Shown piece after piece: positions 17,861 to 27,178 of a stretch of 64,000 nucleotides of DNA; the first letter of the stretch is position 1, and each line of letters begins with the position of its first letter. A program made the position numbers and the translations under genes. Source of the DNA: Bradyrhizobium sp. (GTDB lineage Bacteria > Pseudomonadota > Alphaproteobacteria > Rhizobiales > Xanthobacteraceae). Location: NCBI GenBank assembly GCA_028290305.1, contig JAQGKC010000027.1, positions 1-64,000 of the forward strand, in the 5' to 3' direction. Below the pieces are notes generated by a model. That model ran no database searches. It saw only the letters and a list, made by a program, of their open reading frames with translations, and was not told the origin of the DNA.

Positions 17861-18535
17861 TCACAATGTTGGTTTGAACGTTCGGTTCGCGACAGCTTCC
17901 CCGACTAGACTCGCCTGGTCGGCGTAAGAGGGCATGCTGAAAACCTCCGTGACGCTCGTGTAGTCCATGTAGCCGAGCCGGGCCAACGGTCTGATTTTGA
18001 CGACATCGATCCGCCCGTCTGAAGTTAGAACCTTGTCATCGATGTGAATTCCAACAACCGCCCCGATCACCACCCGGTGCATGGACTCGCGGCGATTGCC
18101 CGGCAACGTAATCGTCTGATGGTATCGGCATTCCAAATGGATCGGAGACTCACCGACTCGCCATGGTTTTACGAGACGGGATGGCAGTTTGGTAAGGCCT
18201 AGAAACTTCATTTCGTCGACGTCGGGAGGAAAACTAGTGGAGCTTCTATTGACTTGCTCCCTCATTTCCCAAGTAGCCATGTTGACGACGAACTCACCTG
18301 TCTCTTCAGCATTGACTACACTATCTTTGCGAATACCGGTTCCAGGCCGAGAGCTACCCGAGAAAAAGACGAAGGGAGGATCGAAGGCCAGTTGATTGAA
18401 GATGCTGAACGGCGCGAGGTTCGGAATACCATCGTAGCTTATGGTTGAGATCCAACCAATTGGACGAGGAATGACGCAGGATTTGAAAGGATTGTACTTG
18501 AGGCCATGATCGTTCCTCTGGGTATCGTAAAACAT
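17861..18535 (-). CDS. Flavin reductase-like domain flavoprotein
   Basis: A 224-residue protein of the flavin reductase-like (FMN-binding split barrel) family. The motifs are VIPRPIGWISTISYDGIPNLAPFS, FDPPFVFFSGS for FMN contact, TGEFVVNMAT and ECRYHQTITLPGN. Members serve as FMN reductases for two-component monooxygenases or as flavoenzymes of unknown reaction. ATG 18535 has AGGA eight bases upstream; a longer frame to 18622 has no such site. It is isolated, with a large gap upstream, and no monooxygenase partner is adjacent. Confidence 0.8.
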   Translation of the reverse strand: MFYDTQRNDHGLKYNPFKSCVIPRPIGWISTISYDGIPNLAPFSIFNQLAFDPPFVFFSGSSRPGTGIRKDSVVNAEETGEFVVNMATWEMREQVNRSSTSFPPDVDEMKFLGLTKLPSRLVKPWRVGESPIHLECRYHQTITLPGNRRESMHRVVIGAVVGIHIDDKVLTSDGRIDVVKIRPLARLGYMDYTSVTEVFSMPSYADQASLVGEAVANRTFKPTL

Positions 18536-19246
18536 CGGTTTTTCCTGGAGATGAAGACTGTGAGCCTTCTTCGGAGGACGACCGTAGCCGAGGCAATGAT
18601 CGGTGAGAAGAGCGAATTGCATCTGAAACGAGGGTCGCCGGATGGGAAGTGAAATTTTATCCCCGGCTCATGAGAGACCTTCATACGTCGCTTGGGTGAC
18701 CGAACTAAAGAAGTGATCCTGTCGTCGCACCCGCTGCTTCCAAAAGAGACTACGGCGATAGATTCCAAAAAGTGCAGGTTCTATGTAGCACCTTACGCCA
18801 CTTTGGGATTGGCTCTCGACAGGACGTAGAGATGAGCCAGGGATTTCGGCGCGGATCGCTGATCTCGGTTCGAAATATCCTAATGACTGTCTGAAAATTA
18901 TTCATTTGCGTCCGTGACGCCTTTGGCCTCGCATAAGTCATGCGGATTCAACGCGGCCTAAGGCGGTCCAAAAGAATAACGATTAGGGAAACGCAAATGG
19001 CAGAGTTATTGGAACGCGCAAGTTACCGTGCGCGACTGCATTGGACGTGTCGAGCAGCATGGCGCAGGATTCGGGGAATATGACGTCGGGTATCACTCCA
19101 GGCGGCTGCCGAGCTAATGCAGGTTTGATCGAAATCTAGCGCAGCGGTTTGGTTCTGCCTTGCGCCAAATGCAGCTTCCTTCCTTGCGTGTACATGAAAT
19201 TGCACAAGACACGGGTCAACAGAGTTGGCCAACGCTGGAGCATACC
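18536..19246. other. Gene-poor 711-bp gap
   Basis: No convincing gene on either strand. It is the divergent promoter region between the flavin-reductase-like gene and the aldehyde dehydrogenase gene. A TTATTGGAAC sequence at about 19006-19015 contains an ATTGGA half-site like that at 12581-12586, without a partner arm. Confidence 0.5.
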
Positions 19247-20689
19247 ATGAAACATAATACTCAATTTTACATCGACGGGGAGTGGGTTGATCCGACGAGT
19301 CCTGCGTTCCTCGACGTGATAAATCCCGCAACGGAAGGAGCCATCGCACGGATCAGCCTCGGTAGCGCGGTTGATGTCGATCTCGCCGTAAAGGCAGCTC
19401 GACGTGCATTTCCGGCATACTCGCAGACAGCTCGCTCGGAACGGCTCGATCTTCTGCGCCGCGTAATTTCTGTATTTGAGGCGCGCTTCGACGAAGTCGC
19501 GGAGGCTATAACGGCAGAGATGGGTTCTCCCTTATGGTTCTCAAAGCAGATCCAGACTGACACGGCACTCGCGCATTTTAAACAGGCACTGATTGTTCTC
19601 AGGGACTACGAATACGACCGCATGTTGGGAACTACGAGAGTCACGCGCGAACCTATCGGCGTCTGCGGATTGATCACGCCCTGGAATTGGCCTGTGAACC
19701 AGATCGCCTCCAAGCTCGCCCCCGCGCTGGCCGCCGGTTGCACCGTTGTCGTCAAACCTAGCGAGGTCGCCCCTCTCAGCCCGATCATTCTTGCAGAAAT
19801 CCTTCATGACGCGGGGGTTCCGAAAGGGGTGTTCAATCTCGTAAACGGCGATGGCCTGACTGTCGGTCACGCAATCTCCTCGCATCCGGATATCGATATG
19901 GTGTCATTCACCGGCTCGACCCGCGCCGGCATCCAAGTCGCGAAAGATGCGGCCGACACCGTCAAGCGTGTGTGCCAAGAGCTCGGCGGTAAAGGCGCCA
20001 ATATTATCCTCCCCGGCGCGAATCTCGAAACGGCAATATCAGCCGGGGTGATGCGATGCTTCACCAACTCCGGACAATCATGCCAAGCGCCAACAAGAAT
20101 GCTTGTGCATCAGAGCCAGATTGATGAGGCTGTGGAAATCGCGAAGGCAACGGCTGAGTCGATTGTTGTGGGAGACCCACGTGACCGGAATACGCGCCTT
20201 GGCCCTTTGGTTAGCCAGCTGCAGTACGATCGCGTTCAAAATCTCATAAGTGCCGGAATCGAGGAAGGCGCGACCCTCGTCACGGGCGGACTAGGTCGTC
20301 CGCGCGGGTTAAACTGCGGGTTCTACGTGCAACCGACGATCTTCTCCGACGTCCGGCCTGATATGACAATCGCACAGCAGGAGATATTCGGCCCGGTTCT
20401 TTCGATGATCACCTATAGCAACGAGGACGAAGCTGTTCTCATCGCAAACGGCACGGTCTACGGCCTTTCCGGCTATGTCTTCGCCGGCGACCTAACTCAT
20501 GCCCGAGAAGTCGGAGCGCGGTTACGGGCCGGTCGCATTTATCTCAACGGAGCTCCTCACGACGGTTTGCAAGACGTCGTTGCGCCCTTTGGAGGCTACA
20601 AACAGTCGGGCAATGGCCGCGAAGTGGGTGTGTTCGGCTTCGAAGAGTTCCTCGAAAGCAAAGCTCTGCTTGGATACGAGGCCTCTTAA
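19247..20689 (+). CDS. NAD(P)-dependent aldehyde dehydrogenase
   Basis: A 480-residue aldehyde dehydrogenase. Key sites are ITPWNWPVNQ (substrate channel and cofactor Asn), KPSEVAPLSP, FTGSTRAGI for the Rossmann fold, the general-base glutamate in ELGGKGANI, the catalytic cysteine in FTNSGQSCQAPTR and EIFGPVLS. The true start is ATG 19247 with GGAG seven bases upstream. It could oxidise the aromatic aldehydes made by the stilbene-type oxygenase (10011) or the hydroxycinnamoyl-CoA lyase-like enzyme (26327). Probably co-transcribed with the MFS transporter that follows. Confidence 0.9.
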   Translation: MKHNTQFYIDGEWVDPTSPAFLDVINPATEGAIARISLGSAVDVDLAVKAARRAFPAYSQTARSERLDLLRRVISVFEARFDEVAEAITAEMGSPLWFSKQIQTDTALAHFKQALIVLRDYEYDRMLGTTRVTREPIGVCGLITPWNWPVNQIASKLAPALAAGCTVVVKPSEVAPLSPIILAEILHDAGVPKGVFNLVNGDGLTVGHAISSHPDIDMVSFTGSTRAGIQVAKDAADTVKRVCQELGGKGANIILPGANLETAISAGVMRCFTNSGQSCQAPTRMLVHQSQIDEAVEIAKATAESIVVGDPRDRNTRLGPLVSQLQYDRVQNLISAGIEEGATLVTGGLGRPRGLNCGFYVQPTIFSDVRPDMTIAQQEIFGPVLSMITYSNEDEAVLIANGTVYGLSGYVFAGDLTHAREVGARLRAGRIYLNGAPHDGLQDVVAPFGGYKQSGNGREVGVFGFEEFLESKALLGYEAS

Positions 20690-20797
20690 TCGAACAAGAT
20701 TCCAGAAACGCGGCGAAATGTTTTCTGAAGGCCGGATGCCCGGCGCGTAGATCGCGTCGACGACTAATGGCCGTAAAAAATATCGGGGAGTAACAAC

Positions 20798-22111
20798 GTG
20801 AGAGCCAAAAAGCCGCGCGCGACACATCTAATTCTATTCATCTTGTCTGTTTTTTCGGCATATTTGTACATTGATCGAGCGAACATTGGCACAGCAGCCG
20901 GCGCGATGAAGGAAGAATTCGGCCTCACCAATGTTCAACTCGGAGTGATGTTTTCCGCATTTTCGTATGCCTATACTTCGATTGTGTGGATCGGAGGCTG
21001 GCTCGCCGATCGATATGGAGTCCGCGCGACTTTGTTTGTATGCGGAACAGTATTCTCAATCGGAACGATCTTCACCGGTATTGCCGGTAGTTGGACGGAG
21101 CTCCTTCTCGCGCGCGGCATCGTCGGATTGGGAGAAGCTCCATCCAACGCTACGATCTCCAGAGCCCTGGTTAGTTGGACTCGACCACTTCACCGAGGTT
21201 TTGCCATTTCGGTGACACACGGATCTTCGAGACTTGGGACAGCGATTACACCTCCACTGGTCGCTTGGCTCATAACGATGAACTCCTGGCGCGGTTCGTT
21301 TCTCTTTCTCGGCGCATTCGGTCTCGTACTGATGACAGTGTGGCTTTATTACTACCGCGATGATCCCAAAACACACCCTTCGATAACGCCAGACGAACTC
21401 GTAGGTCTCGATCCTCCAGAGGCGCAGAGCCGCGTTCCCTATTTTCGCCTGCTTCGCAGGTATGTCCCATCGATAGTTACGTTCTTCTGTTACGGATGGA
21501 CTTTGTGGATCTACCTGAACTGGCTACCGTCGTTTTTCGCGCAAAACTACCACATTGACCTCAAAACCTCGGCGATTCTGTCGTCCATGGTGCTTGTAGC
21601 CGGCATTCTTGGCGATCTTTCAGGTGGAATTCTCAGCGACCGCCTGCTTGCCAAGACGAGGAGCCTTCTGATTTCCAGGACGTATGTAATTTCAGGAAGT
21701 TTTCTGGCAACGATCGTATGCATGATCCCCATAATAATCTCGGCCGATATAACGATTGTCACCGTCGCTTTAACGCTGGCGTTTTTCTTTGTGCAGATGT
21801 CTGTTTCTTCCCAGTGGCTTGTGACGATGGACGTCTCTCCACGCTTTGTCGGAACCGCCGGCTGTTTTCTGTCCATCGGTTTCGCCCTAAGCGGCATAAT
21901 GTCGCCGACAGTCTTCGGCTATCTCGTTGACGCGCTGGGCAATTGGCGCGGTGCGTTCGGCGCATCCATGATTTTGCTGGCAGTGGGAGCTGTCTCAGCA
22001 CTTTGGCTGCGTCCAGACCGGCCATTTGCTGAGGTCGATAGCCGTGAGGGGCCGAGGATGGAGTCTTACTCAAGAACACTCTCCGCAAACGAAGCAGTGG
22101 ATAGAATCTAA
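20798..22111 (+). CDS. MFS transporter, anion:cation symporter-like
   Basis: A 437-residue, 12-helix major facilitator protein. The first helix reads ILFILSVFSAYLYIDRANIGTAAG, and the loop 2-3 signature is GGWLADRYGVR. The general organisation (YIDR near the start, long central loop, GILSDRLL in the second half) is that of the ACS family that imports organic acids such as phthalate, hexuronates or hydroxyphenylacetate. The start is GTG 20798 with GGGGAG eight bases upstream. It follows the aldehyde dehydrogenase and likely imports a substrate of this region. Confidence 0.85.
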   Translation: MRAKKPRATHLILFILSVFSAYLYIDRANIGTAAGAMKEEFGLTNVQLGVMFSAFSYAYTSIVWIGGWLADRYGVRATLFVCGTVFSIGTIFTGIAGSWTELLLARGIVGLGEAPSNATISRALVSWTRPLHRGFAISVTHGSSRLGTAITPPLVAWLITMNSWRGSFLFLGAFGLVLMTVWLYYYRDDPKTHPSITPDELVGLDPPEAQSRVPYFRLLRRYVPSIVTFFCYGWTLWIYLNWLPSFFAQNYHIDLKTSAILSSMVLVAGILGDLSGGILSDRLLAKTRSLLISRTYVISGSFLATIVCMIPIIISADITIVTVALTLAFFFVQMSVSSQWLVTMDVSPRFVGTAGCFLSIGFALSGIMSPTVFGYLVDALGNWRGAFGASMILLAVGAVSALWLRPDRPFAEVDSREGPRMESYSRTLSANEAVDRI

Positions 22112-22559
22112 CCGTTAGGGCTCGCGTCAGACGTCTCGGATGGTTTGTCAGGATCGGCACTTGCAACTGGCATTGTGTTCGGCGACGAAATTATGCACGG
22201 CGGCTTGCCAGTCAGTGACCAAGACGAAAACTTTACTGGTTCAATCGCGACTTGGGGAGTTTTGGCGAAGAAAAGCTTCGACTGCGTTGATCCACCAACA
22301 CCTAGCGTCCTTCATCCGCGCCGCAAGGACCGGCTATCTGCCACCGTGCGAAACATCCATCGACACAAAGATCGCGCTGAATTTCGTGGGGAATCGCCGC
22401 GTCAGGCGATACCTGCCGCATGAAAGATTTTCATATATGCCTGACGCATTCTGATTTGCACCATTGCACTTCGTACAGGCAAAAAGCCTAAAAGAATTGC
22501 GCTTCTACCTCGGGCCTCGACGAGCGACGCGGTGGCAAAACAATGATGGGAGATTGACC
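22112..22559. other. 448-bp intergenic gap
   Basis: No supported gene or recognisable relic. Probably holds the promoter of the binding protein at 22560. Confidence 0.4.
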
Positions 22560-23762
22560 ATGGCGATCGTTTGCAGGAACTCAGCCGCTTTAGTCGGACT
22601 TTTGGTTCTCGCCTGGACGGTTCAAGCGAGATCCCAAACTCTTGGCGTAACCGGAACAGAAATCAAACTTGGTCAGACGATGCCCTATAGTGGTCCGCTT
22701 TCAGCATGGGGTCAAATAGGAAGGGCCTACAACCTTTATATCGAAAAGGTGAATGCCGATGGAGGAGTTAACGGCCGAAAAATTAACTTGATAAGCCTGG
22801 ACGATGCCTATAGCCCGCCCAAAGCGGTCGAACAGACCCGGCGGCTGGTCGAACAAGACGAGGTCCTGGCAATGGTTGGATCACTCGGGACGGCCCAGCA
22901 GACTGCTGTGCAGAAATATCTCAACATCAAGAAGGTACCACAGCTCTTTGTCGTAACGGGTGCGTCGCGGCTCACCAACCTCAAGAACTTTCCATGGACT
23001 ACGGCAATAACGCCAACTTACGAGACCGAAGCGAAAATTTACGCTCGCTACGTACTTCGGACCAAGCCTGATGCCAAGGTCGCGATCTTGTTTCAAAATG
23101 ACGATCTTGGTCGGGAGTATGCCAGGGGCTTCAAAGAAGCCTTGGGAGACAACGTGAAGCAAATTGTTGTCGGAGAAGCGTCATACGACGTCACAGACCC
23201 GATCATCGATTCCCAAATCGTTTCGTTGAAAGCGACCGGGGCCGACGTTCTGTTTATTGCAGCGGGTTCGAAATATACGTCGCAAGCCATCCGCAAAACG
23301 TTTACTCTCGATTGGCACCCGCTTCAGTTCGTAATTAGTCCGTCCAACTCCGTCGCGTCTGTTCTTCAGATTGCGGGCGCAGAAGAGGCGAAAGGCGTCA
23401 TATCCGCTTCTTATTACAAGGATCCAACCGATCCGCAGTGGGCCGATGACCCGGCCTACAAAGAATGGTTGGCCTGGATGAAGAAGTATAATTCAGGGGG
23501 AGATATCACGGACGCCTACAACGTCCATGGATATATTGGCGCCCAACTGCTGGTCGAATTGTTGCGGCGCTGCGGGAACGACCTAAGTCGGGAAAATCTT
23601 TTACGGACCGCGACAACCCTGAAGGATTTGAAGCTCGGCATGATGATTCCGGGCATCGTCATCAATACTACTCCGGAAGATCCACGCCCGATCAGGCAGT
23701 TAAAATTGCAACGTTTCGACGGCAAGAAGTACGTGCCCTTTGGAGATGTCATCGACGGCTAA
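22560..23762 (+). CDS. Leu/Ile/Val-type ABC substrate-binding protein
   Basis: A 400-residue periplasmic binding protein with a Sec signal (AALVGLLVLAWTVQARSQ) and the mature start VTGTEIKLGQTMPYSGPLSAWG. It belongs to a different branch of the family from the two at 8680 and 15741, with NLYIEKVNADGGVNGRKINLISLDDAY and DAYNVHGYIGAQLLVE. ATG 22560 has GGGAG seven bases upstream. It is followed by the decayed acyl-CoA dehydrogenase gene. No ABC membrane genes are linked. Confidence 0.87.
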   Translation: MAIVCRNSAALVGLLVLAWTVQARSQTLGVTGTEIKLGQTMPYSGPLSAWGQIGRAYNLYIEKVNADGGVNGRKINLISLDDAYSPPKAVEQTRRLVEQDEVLAMVGSLGTAQQTAVQKYLNIKKVPQLFVVTGASRLTNLKNFPWTTAITPTYETEAKIYARYVLRTKPDAKVAILFQNDDLGREYARGFKEALGDNVKQIVVGEASYDVTDPIIDSQIVSLKATGADVLFIAAGSKYTSQAIRKTFTLDWHPLQFVISPSNSVASVLQIAGAEEAKGVISASYYKDPTDPQWADDPAYKEWLAWMKKYNSGGDITDAYNVHGYIGAQLLVELLRRCGNDLSRENLLRTATTLKDLKLGMMIPGIVINTTPEDPRPIRQLKLQRFDGKKYVPFGDVIDG

Positions 23763-23795
23763 GCCGATACTTTCGACTGGAGTTTGGAGCAATGG

Positions 23796-24126
23796 ATGGA
23801 TTTCGAGCTTCCACCCTAGCTCGCGCTTCTCAAGAAGAACCTGTGTCGCTTCGTCAATCAGGAGTTGATCCCGATCGAGAGAGAAACAGATAGCTATCGG
23901 CTCGCCCCCGACCTGGAGCGATCTCTTCACGAGAAAGCCAAACGGCTTGGCCGGAAATCCTTTCTAGCAGCGCATCGGTGCATGCAGATTCACGGGGCGT
24001 CGGCCTTTCCAAGGACCTTGCAATCGAACGCTTTTTTCGAGACCAGCGCAGCATGATGATCACGGAGGGAGCCGGTGAAGTACGCAAATGGCGCTTGCGC
24101 GCTTGGTGCTCGAGGCTTACGCTTGA
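23796..24126 (+). pseudogene. Acyl-CoA dehydrogenase relic with large internal deletion
   Basis: The reading starts MDFELPP, is stopped by an in-frame TAG, and goes on with LCRFVNQELIPIERE and LAPDLERSLHEKAKRLG, the N-terminus of an acyl-CoA dehydrogenase. It then jumps to MQIHG, and after frame shifts to GVGLSKDLAIERFFRDQRSMMITEGAGEV and MALARLVLEAYA, the C-terminus. Roughly 250-300 central residues, including the FAD and substrate domains, are missing. The ancestral stop TGA (24124-24126) overlaps the ATG of the LysR gene as TGATG, so the two were once translationally coupled. Confidence 0.8.
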
Positions 24127-25064
24127 TGCTCCCCCATCAGGCAACTTTTCAAAAGTATAATTTGTCAAATTTTCTCCCATCCATGACCAGTCTGCGCGTT
24201 TTCGAGGCCGCCGCGAGGCACCTGAGTTTTTCCCGCGCGGCAAGAGAACTAAATCTGACGCAAACCGCTGTTAGTCACCAAATCAAGAATTTGGAGGGTT
24301 TGCTGGGTTCAAAATTGTTCGTTCGTGAACCCGGATCCTTGCGCCTAACCGAAACGGCGCACGACTATCTCGCGACGGTTCGTCCTCTCATTGTAGAAAT
24401 TGCGGAGGCAACGACCCGCGCGATGGATCGCAAGAAAGAGGGCGCGCTCTACTTAGGTTGCACGGCGAGTTTCGCTCTAAAGTTGCTTATTCCCAATCTG
24501 GCTGATTTTCGCGACAAGTATCCGCACATTGCTATCCGGTTCGGAACAGTGGTTTCAACGGAAAGCATGAAACGCGTAGACTATGACGTCTCGATTAGAT
24601 ACGGCTCAGGGGATTGGCCAGGCTTTGAAAGCATCAAGTTGAGCGATGAGGAAATCTTTCCAGTCTGCAGTCCCTTACTGCTCAAGAATGGTCCTCCACT
24701 TCGGTCTCCGGCAGACCTCACAAGACATACGATCATTCGAACAGCTTTTAGCTATATTTTACGAGATGACTGGCCGCTATGGCTAGAGCAAGCGAACGAG
24801 ACCAATCTTGAATTTTCCAACGAGATTGTGTTCGATCTTCTGTTCCCGTCTGTCCAGGCCGCGATTGATGGGCTTGGAGTGGCAATTGGTCGAACGCCAA
24901 TGATCCTGCCGGATTTGGCGAGTGGCGCGCTTGTCGAGCCTTTCTCGATCCGGTTGCCATCAGAATTAGGAATTTACCTTGTTTCACCAAAGGAGCGAGC
25001 ACAATTGCCCCAAGTCCGCTTGTTTCAAAAATGGGCGGTGCAACGTTTCGGAAAGTCAGGTTGA
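24126..25064 (+). CDS. LysR-family regulator, GcvA-like
   Basis: A 312-residue LysR regulator: N-terminal helix-turn-helix LRVFEAAARHLSFSRAARELNLTQTAVSHQIKNLE, a linker helix, and a periplasmic-binding-like effector domain (ALYLGCTASFALKLLIPNL, VDYDVSIRYGSGDWP). The PSMTSLRVFEAAARHLSF start is typical of the GcvA/AmpR-like branch. ATG 24126 overlaps the stop of the decayed upstream gene; a GTG at 24075 with a GGAGGGA site is an in-frame alternative, but its extra residues correspond to the old dehydrogenase end. Probable target genes are the CoA transferase and hydratase genes transcribed toward it. Confidence 0.85.
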   Translation: MLPHQATFQKYNLSNFLPSMTSLRVFEAAARHLSFSRAARELNLTQTAVSHQIKNLEGLLGSKLFVREPGSLRLTETAHDYLATVRPLIVEIAEATTRAMDRKKEGALYLGCTASFALKLLIPNLADFRDKYPHIAIRFGTVVSTESMKRVDYDVSIRYGSGDWPGFESIKLSDEEIFPVCSPLLLKNGPPLRSPADLTRHTIIRTAFSYILRDDWPLWLEQANETNLEFSNEIVFDLLFPSVQAAIDGLGVAIGRTPMILPDLASGALVEPFSIRLPSELGIYLVSPKERAQLPQVRLFQKWAVQRFGKSG

Positions 25065-25080
25065 CTCGTTTTGGTCGCGC

Positions 25081-26259
25081 TCACCCGCTGGCCGCCGCAG
25101 CGTCACCGTGGCGCGCCTGGACTTCCAGTCCCAACTCATCGAGCACTTCGGCAGTATGCTCGCCCAACATCGGCGGCGCCCGAGTCGGCTGATCGCTGCG
25201 CGATCCATCGAACCAAATTGGTCTACGGATAGCTTTCAGATCGCCCTCGATCGGATGATAAAGATCGAAGAACGATCCTAAGTGCTGGACTTGTGGATCA
25301 CCGATAACTTCGTCAACGTTGTAGACAGGAGCAAACGGGACGTCTTTCGGCGAGAACTGCTCTATCCAGTATTCGCGAGAGTGGCATAAGAACATTTCAC
25401 AAACCGCGCTACTGAGCGCATCGTAGTTGTCTATCCGGAGGGTCCGTGTGGAGAATCGCTTATCCTGCAGCAAATCGGGACGTCGTATCGTCTCGGTAAA
25501 CTGCAGCCAGAACTTCTCCTGGGATGACAAATGAATGGCAATCAGCTTCTCATCCGAGCAACGAAAGACGTAAGACTGCGACGTCCGCGCTCTAAGATAT
25601 AGATCGGATACGACGTTCATCTGGGTCAGATAACCGAAGGGGTCAGGCATGAATGCGATCGCCGCATCGAGCATGTTGACCTCGATGCGCCGAGCTTTAC
25701 CGGTCCGTTCACGTTCGACAAGAGCCGCTAAAATGGCTTGGCATGCGTAGAGACCAGTCGCGTTGTCGACGATTGTTGGCCCTGAAATTCTTGGATTTTG
25801 CGGATCGACGAAGAGACTGGACATGCCGCTGAGTGCCTGGGCGACTGCATCGTAGGCAGGTCGTTCCGCGTACGGACCTGCACTCCCGAAGCCGCTGATT
25901 GAACAGCGTATTATTCGCGGATTTTTTTCCTGCAGGAATTCGTCACCGAAACCCAGCCGTTCCAAGACACCGGGACGAAAATTATTCAAGACGACATCAC
26001 TGCGCTCGATCAAACGCGTGAGAGCTTCGTTTCCCTGATCGGATCGAAGATCCAGGGCGACGCTGCGCTTGTTCCGATTGTAAGCGCAATAGTGCGGGCT
26101 GTAGAGGCCGCCGCGAAAGCTGCGAAATGGATCACCCCCGTCGGGGTTTTCTACTTTTATAACATCGGCTCCGAGGTCCGCGAGCATCATTCCCGCGAGC
26201 GGCCCCGTAATCATCGTGCTGAGTTCGACCACACGAATGCCTGCGAGTGATGTCTTCAT
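25081..26259 (-). CDS. Family III CoA transferase (CaiB/BaiF)
   Basis: A 392-residue family III CoA transferase with IRVVELSTMITGPLAGMMLADLGADVIKVE at the N-terminus, the catalytic aspartate in RPAYDAVAQALSGM (about residue 140), and LGEHTAEVLDELG at the end. AAAGG lies upstream of ATG 26259. It follows the hydratase/lyase-like gene on the same strand after 67 bases, so it probably makes the CoA thioester that enzyme acts on. It is only distantly similar to the CoA transferase at 14515. Convergent with the LysR gene (16-base gap). Confidence 0.9.
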   Translation of the reverse strand: MKTSLAGIRVVELSTMITGPLAGMMLADLGADVIKVENPDGGDPFRSFRGGLYSPHYCAYNRNKRSVALDLRSDQGNEALTRLIERSDVVLNNFRPGVLERLGFGDEFLQEKNPRIIRCSISGFGSAGPYAERPAYDAVAQALSGMSSLFVDPQNPRISGPTIVDNATGLYACQAILAALVERERTGKARRIEVNMLDAAIAFMPDPFGYLTQMNVVSDLYLRARTSQSYVFRCSDEKLIAIHLSSQEKFWLQFTETIRRPDLLQDKRFSTRTLRIDNYDALSSAVCEMFLCHSREYWIEQFSPKDVPFAPVYNVDEVIGDPQVQHLGSFFDLYHPIEGDLKAIRRPIWFDGSRSDQPTRAPPMLGEHTAEVLDELGLEVQARHGDAAAASG

Positions 26260-26326
26260 AACGCACCTTTATTCGGCGGGATTGTCGGCGGTACGGCGGG
26301 GCGGCGCAATGCACCGCCCCATCTCC

Positions 26327-27178
26327 CTACTTCTTGCTTTGGTCGGTTATCATGGAGCCAAGCGGAAAGGGCTGATAAACCGGCTTGTAGCTCTTTTTGT
26401 CGATAAACTGATGAATTCCCGTCTTATAGGACTGCTCGGGATCGTTCAAACGTATGGCAGCATTCTTTGCTGCGAGATAGTCAGTTGCTTGCCCGAAATC
26501 CATCGTCCGAACCTGGCGGATGGCCTGCTTCGTGGCGCGAAGAACCGCGGGACTCTTTGCCATCAGCTTGTGAGCAAGTTCCGTAACATCAGCTTCAAGT
26601 TTTGCAGGCGGCACGGCTCGATTGACGAAGCCTACGCGTGCGGCCTCTTGCCCGTCGAACGCGTCGCCGAGGCATCCGTAATAGAGCGCATGGCGGTACA
26701 GCACGGCATCGGCGACAACCTTGGCAACCAGAGCGCCGGGCAGAATACCCCAGTTCACTTCCGACAACGAAAAAGTAGCATTCTCTGCGCAGATGGCGAA
26801 ATCAGTGGCCAGCAGCTGCATGAAGGCTCCGCCAACGCAGTACCCTTCGATCATTGCAATCGTCGGCTTGTCGTAATTATAGAGACGTTCCCAACGCCAC
26901 CTGTTCGCTATCTCCTGCATGCGCTTGGATTCGGCGGGCTTGTCTTCCAGGCCTCGGAAGAATTCCTTCAAGTCCTGTCCGGCGGAGAAGTTGCCTCCCT
27001 CACCGGCGATGACGACGACCTTGGTGTCGGTGTCCACCTCCAATTCCTCAAGTGTCCGATCCATCTCGACATGGAGCGCCGGGCTCATCGCGTTCCGCTT
27101 TTCAGGCCGATTCAGATAGACCCAGCTGATGCCATCGTGCTTGTGAACGCGCACGAATTTCAGTGGCGGATTGCTCAT
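26327..27178 (-). CDS. Hydroxycinnamoyl-CoA hydratase/lyase-like enoyl-CoA hydratase
   Basis: A 283-residue crotonase-superfamily enzyme. It has YLNRPEKRNAMSPALHVEMD, the oxyanion-hole segment FSAGQDLKEFFRG, RWRWERLYNYDKPTIAMIEGYCVGGAF, and the catalytic glutamate region FSLSEVNWGILPG. The pattern W.W..L..Y.KPTIAM, SE.NWGI.PG and the C-terminal HQFIDKKSYKP is that of feruloyl/p-coumaroyl-CoA hydratase-lyases, which convert hydroxycinnamoyl-CoA to a benzaldehyde and acetyl-CoA. No feruloyl-CoA synthetase is nearby; the downstream CoA transferase may replace it. A plain enoyl-CoA hydratase remains possible. Confidence 0.75.
   Translation of the reverse strand: MSNPPLKFVRVHKHDGISWVYLNRPEKRNAMSPALHVEMDRTLEELEVDTDTKVVVIAGEGGNFSAGQDLKEFFRGLEDKPAESKRMQEIANRWRWERLYNYDKPTIAMIEGYCVGGAFMQLLATDFAICAENATFSLSEVNWGILPGALVAKVVADAVLYRHALYYGCLGDAFDGQEAARVGFVNRAVPPAKLEADVTELAHKLMAKSPAVLRATKQAIRQVRTMDFGQATDYLAAKNAAIRLNDPEQSYKTGIHQFIDKKSYKPVYQPFPLGSMITDQSKK

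Noticed and set aside
22140..22454. Small plus-strand gene in the gap before the third binding protein
   Set aside because: The frames are not family-like, lack a ribosome site and overlap each other; nothing supports translation.
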